A stretch of DNA of 64,000 bases from Nipponacmea schrenckii (Eukaryota; Mollusca; Gastropoda; Lottiidae): contig JAUJPP010000003.1 in the NCBI GenBank assembly GCA_030562195.1, forward strand, positions 46,940,602-47,004,601. The letters run 5' to 3'. Positions 60,301 to 64,000 of this stretch are shown piece after piece; positions within the stretch are counted from its first letter, which is position 1; each line of letters starts with the position of its first letter. The notes beneath the pieces are model-generated. The model searched no databases. It saw only the letters and a program-made list of their open reading frames with translations, and was not told the origin of the DNA. Made by a program: the position numbers and the translations under genes.

Positions 60301-61730
60301 TTTTTTTTTTAAATTATTAAATTTACATTTTTTCCAGGCATTTCAATGAGATGACGAAACAACAAGAATTGAGTCACAATGTCCGTCCACGTACTGTGTC
60401 AAGCCCGATTCCCTATGCCTCACCAAACACAGCTAGACCCCTTTCACCTGGTAAGTGGTTCAAAATTCTCATTGACCATATTGTCACAATCAACCAGTAT
60501 GTAAAGATAAAGTTCTAGGAATATTATTAACCAACCAGAGATCTTTAAAATTGTTTATAAAAAAAAGTTAAAACAATTCAACTACATGGTCATATCTCCT
60601 GCTTTTTTTTTACATAACAACTTCATCATTGCAGGGATGTCTTCAATGATGGCAAAAAGTCCTCCCAGCCCGATGAGACGAAATGTACCAGCACAGATGT
60701 TTCACATTCCGGGTGGTGGACAAGTTCAGCCTACACCATTAAACCACAGTCATGGTCAGTGTTCACAGAATCCTACACCCATGTCAATACCATCGGGTTC
60801 ATCTGGGTATATACCTGGTCATTCCCCACCCATGTTTACCAATACCGTTAATCCTAATGTACATGTGAGTACTGTTTATCAATGAAGACACAGGATAATA
60901 TGATTGTTGTGAATAATTGGTGTCAGTTCTTTTTATTGGCAGCAAATGCTTATAAATGATTATTATGTGTATTATGATTGGAGATACAAACCTTATTAAT
61001 GGGACCATGATATTACTCTGTCTAAGCCAGTTATTTGATATATATAATCAAATATATTTTTGAAAGGATAGAGCTGTGATCAATCTTGTACTTTTTTGTA
61101 ATTTTAAAACATGTTCTCTACTCATGTCAACTTTTTGAGTTTTACAGTATTAATTTGGTAGATAAACCTATATCTCCACATGAATTATTAAGGGTATTAT
61201 TCATGTTAACAGAGCCATGGTGGGTTAGACGCTTGCTCGCTAACCTGAACTTTCGAATTTTTCTGCCCGGTTTCCCCTTGTCAGTGATGCAGGTCGGAGG
61301 GACTGACATGGAAAAAGCGTCTAGTCGTTCGGATGGGACAATAAACCGAGGCCCGGTGTGCTACAGGCTGTGCACATTAAAGATCCCTTGACAGTTGGAA
61401 ATTGCAAAAAGAGTAGGCTCATGCCGCTGTCCTGGCAAAATTTCCCTCATTGCACACTGCATGGCGTTGCCCGTCTTCATTAGCCCATAAGGTCAGAAGA
61501 GTAAGACGTAAAACTCCATTCATTTCATTTTATTCATGTTAACAGCTATATACTAATCATACAAATTTTAACCTGATTAAACGGTTATGATTGTTTTAAT
61601 GTCATATTTCTGATGTAAGAGGCATAATTAATTTTTTCCCTCCTTTATTTATCTTCAGAAACCAAGAGCTAGCCCTGAAAAGTTCATAAAACCAAGTGGC
61701 TTCCCAAGTGATAAGAATGAGAAAACCTGA
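54365..61730 (+). CDS. CCDC6: CCDC6 coiled-coil protein homologue, nine exons
   Basis: Exons 54365-54586, 56440-56589, 56826-56954, 57287-57390, 59333-59490, 59998-60154, 60338-60450, 60635-60864 and 61659-61730 join in phase to 444 residues (human about 474). The start [11 protein letters not shown] matches the vertebrate N-terminus. Residues about 28-290 are a long coiled coil with landmarks [53 protein letters not shown] and [13 protein letters not shown]. The last third is Pro/Ser-rich with RTVSSPIPY. In vertebrates CCDC6 is a scaffold linked to the DNA-damage response and the partner of RET in a known fusion; its coiled coil mediates dimerisation. Those roles are family knowledge and not visible here. 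Introns 4 and 8 hold mobile elements. Confidence 0.96.
57837..59039. mobile_element. PIF/Harbinger-like inverted-repeat element in CCDC6 intron 4
   Basis: The 1,203-bp element has terminal inverted repeats of about 34 bp, four mismatches: left GGCCATGCAAAGTAAATTG then TCTGTTTTACAGG; right, on the other strand, GGCCGTACAAAGTAAGTTG then TCTGTTTTACAGG. It is flanked by TTA at 57834-57836 and 59040-59042. A 3-bp TTA duplication with GG-starting termini is typical of PIF/Harbinger. No transposase is recognised inside, so it is probably non-autonomous. Confidence 0.82.
61213..61529 (+). mobile_element. Full-length SINE in CCDC6 intron 8
   Basis: The 317-bp insert is flanked by an exact 16-bp target duplication, TTATTCATGTTAACAG, at 61197-61212 and 61530-61545. 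Its head (GTGGGTTAGACGCTTGCTCG, then CCCGGTTTCCCC) is loosely tRNA-like, with candidate A and B boxes. The body carries GGGACAATAAACCGAGG, TTAAAGATCCCTTG and AAAAAGAGTAGG, a module I recall from dispersed repeats of many marine invertebrates. The tail is CTCCATTCATTTCATTTT. Long duplications with a simple tail indicate LINE-driven retroposition. Confidence 0.85.
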
Positions 61731-63390
61731 TTTCCTTAACCCCAGTTTGTCTTAATGACTAAATGTGAAAACCAAACTTTTAAAAAAGTGTATCTGTGAA
61801 AAAAAACTTGTTGCATTTATCTTTAATGTGATGTCAAATTAATGTTAGTTTTTTTTATTATTATTAATTGTCAAAACAACAGAGTATATTTCCCTGGTGC
61901 TTTGTACCTATTGCTGAAATTCTTTTTTTTATATCCTTTGGACATGTGAACAATTATAGAATGTCTGACATCACTTCTGTACAATTACAGGGATGCTTAT
62001 TATTTGAGGGAATGCCTTGTTCTTATGTAAAATGGAAATACGTTAGTCAATTAGGTCTTACATAGTAGGTGTAGGTAAGTTGGCCACTGTAATGCAGCCA
62101 CAAGGTATTATGGTCAATTTAATATGGGCACAAAATATTTTGATCACTTACAAAGGCAAATGGTATTTTGGTCACTAAAATAGGCACATGGTATTTTTGT
62201 TACAGTGATAAGGGCACAAGATACCTAACCCTACCCTATAACTATGTTCAATACCATATGCCCATATTACTGTGACCAATGACCAAATTTTCTGTGACCA
62301 AGTAACCATGCACCTATTTAGTTCAGAATGCCTTGATCAATTATGAGATGTCTTGTACCATTTCTGGATGGCTTATACTATTGTTAAAAACTTTGCTATA
62401 TAATAATTGTGTTTTATATTGTGATCAAACATGATCGGATGTCCTAATATCAATCGTCAAAATCAATGTATAAATTATCTAGAATATTTATAGTGTGTTC
62501 TATATGGTATAACATGTAAGATGACTTTTCATGTTTAAGTAATATGAACTCGAGAATAGTTTTCTAATGTGGGAATTCTTGTTACACATATATCTGTAGA
62601 TGATAACCAAGAAATCTTGTATAAATTGGTTTGCAGAATATCTTGATCATATATAATTGATATTTAAGTGCTGTTATTGATATATTTATAAATAATTTGT
62701 TAGTTTGTTGTATTTAATGTTAAAAACAGTGATATAACATATTTCCAAAGCTTTGAAAGTTTGATTTTAGGTACATAATTAGTTGGACAAGAAAACTGGT
62801 ATCATTTTTGTGGTCTGCAACTAGGGGCATTATTTTCTTAATACTGTAGAATATATCTCAAATCTGTTCAAGGACTTGTATCTTATGAGATTATTGAACA
62901 GTATTGTAATCTCATGTTTGTGGCTGAACAGTTTTGAAGGAAAATATTACTTTGAAGTTAAAGGCTCTAAAGGGCAATTTTGTTGTAATATAATACCATA
63001 TGATTGCTTGAAAGCATTTTGGTGTATTCGCTTTTTATCATTTATTGGGGGAGCATCACACTTTACTAAATGTTTGCTTAAATTCTGTGCTGCTGATATA
63101 GAAATATTGTTTTGTATGTAATTTGTGAAACTACTTTCAATTATATAGCACTTATTTTCTACACTACAAATTGTCTGAAATGTGTTTTGATGTCATACGA
63201 AATTATGTATGGTTATTACATAGAAATAATACATAGCAACATAGTTCACAACCATTTTTAATCTCTTCCTTGAGTTGAAATTTTCTACTGGCTATAGTAT
63301 TCTACATCACACTCCATCATAATTAACACCAATTTCAAGCTTTAAAACTTAAAATGTGATTTGAAGAACCTTTTTGAAATATAACCTTTT
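61731..63390 (+). other. CCDC6 3' UTR and downstream sequence
   Basis: AT-rich sequence after the TGA at 61730, with no conserved coding frame. At 62070-62340 phrases like TGGTCAC and GGCACA(A/T)GGTAT recur irregularly, a weak low-complexity repeat. No clean AATAAA was fixed. Confidence 0.4.
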
Positions 63391-64000
63391 TATACGCCCA
63401 CATGAAAATGTGGACGTATATTGCCATCACCCATGTCCATGTCAGTGCGTCGGTCGTCCATCAACAATTACTTAGGTACGCGATACAGGCCAGAGTTTTT
63501 ATCCGATTTGAATGAAACTTGGTATGATAATATCTTGGACAAGTTCGAAAATGGCACGATTCCAGATGTCGGTTTATGAGTTATGGCTCTTGATTAAATG
63601 AAAAAACGTTAAAATTTACTTGTGTACGCAATAGAAGCTGTAGTTTTTATCAGATTTGAATGAAACTTGGTATGTGTATTCATCTTGATAATATCCCGGA
63701 CAAGTTCGAAAATAGCACGATTCCAGATGTCGGTTTATGAGTTACGGCCCTTGATTACATGAAAAAACGTTAAAATTTACTTGTGTATGTAATAGAAGCT
63801 GTAGTTTTTATCCGATTTGAATGAAACTTAGAATGTGTATTCATCTTGATAATATCTCAGACAAGTTCGAAAATGGCACGATTCCGGATGTCGGTTTATG
63901 AGTCATGGCCCTTGATTAAATGAAAAAACGTTTAAAATTTACTCGTGTATGCAATAGAAGCTGTAATTTTATCTGATTTGAATGAAACTTGGTATGTGTA
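63391..64000 (+). repeat. Tandem-repeat element, left end, running off the window
   Basis: It opens with ATACGCCCACATGAAAATG and GGACGTATATTG, like the 10.95-kb element, followed by a degenerate GTC-rich head. Three-plus units of about 165-185 bp follow, sharing GATTTGAATGAAACTTGGTA, GACAAGTTCGAAAATGGC, CGATTCC(A/G)GATGTCGG and GAGTTATGGCCCTTG. The units here are far more alike than in the other copies, which suggests a younger array. Confidence 0.85.

Noticed and set aside
61086..61391. 101-codon frame in CCDC6 intron 8
   Set aside because: It lies mostly inside the SINE, which is flanked by a 16-bp duplication.
1..64000. tRNA or rRNA genes
   Set aside because: No cloverleaf with proper A and B boxes or rRNA sequence was recognised by eye; a tRNA-prediction run would settle this.

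Overview
This is eukaryotic nuclear DNA from an animal. It is AT-rich, its genes are split by GT-AG introns, and it is full of small transposons and tandem repeats. Several protein matches (synaptotagmin-17, CCDC6, the EF-hand/WD40 axonemal protein WDR49) are metazoan. The dispersed repeats built on a GATTTTGATGAAACTTGG-like core with a (GTCC)n head, plus Penelope-like and hAT/PIF-type short elements, resemble what I know from mollusc genomes. My best guess is a gastropod or another lophotrochozoan. That guess is an inference from protein and repeat character, not proof.

Layout. 1-14 kb: mostly intergenic, with one possible orphan exon (783-998, minus), a 133-bp tandem repeat (4.46-5.11 kb), an alternating ~52-bp repeat (7.68-7.98 kb), a dead Penelope-like retroelement (8.5-10.6 kb, minus) split by a 479-bp TTAA-flanked inverted-repeat element, and a 2-kb element full of ~180-bp tandem units (10.95-12.98 kb). 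14.4-19.6 kb: synaptotagmin-17 (B/K protein) on plus, with a hAT-type miniature element in its 3' UTR. 19.9-25.3 kb: WDR49/CFAP337-like gene on minus, convergent with synaptotagmin-17. 27.0-28.7 kb: an intronless-coding type II membrane glycosyltransferase with two GT32-like domains, the first lacking its DXD motif. 32.7-44.3 kb (minus): a mucin-like type I membrane protein whose signal-peptide exon lies about 9.9 kb upstream; the intron holds a 2.85-kb 72-bp satellite. 45.8-48.4 kb: nested retroelement debris (a second Penelope-like GIY-YIG end, and a non-LTR element RNase H/3' end split by a 388-bp hAT miniature element rich in G and C tracts). 48.8-52.2 kb (minus): a multi-pass membrane protein of unknown function, at least seven exons. 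52.4-53.5 kb: the ~160-bp tandem-repeat family again, in reverse orientation. 54.4-61.7 kb: CCDC6 on plus, nine exons, with a 1.2-kb PIF/Harbinger-like element in intron 4 and a full SINE in intron 8. 63.4-64.0 kb: another copy of the tandem-repeat element, running off the window.

The host genes have no obvious shared pathway: vesicle trafficking, cilium, Golgi glycosylation, a surface mucin, an unknown membrane protein and a coiled-coil scaffold. The striking feature is the number of small mobile elements with intact target-site duplications that can be read directly: hAT x2, PIF/Harbinger-like, a TTAA-type element, a 9-bp-TSD element and a SINE with two TSD-flanked copies. No operon, CRISPR array or tRNA gene was seen. 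All exon joins are deduced from splice-site and reading-phase agreement, not transcripts.
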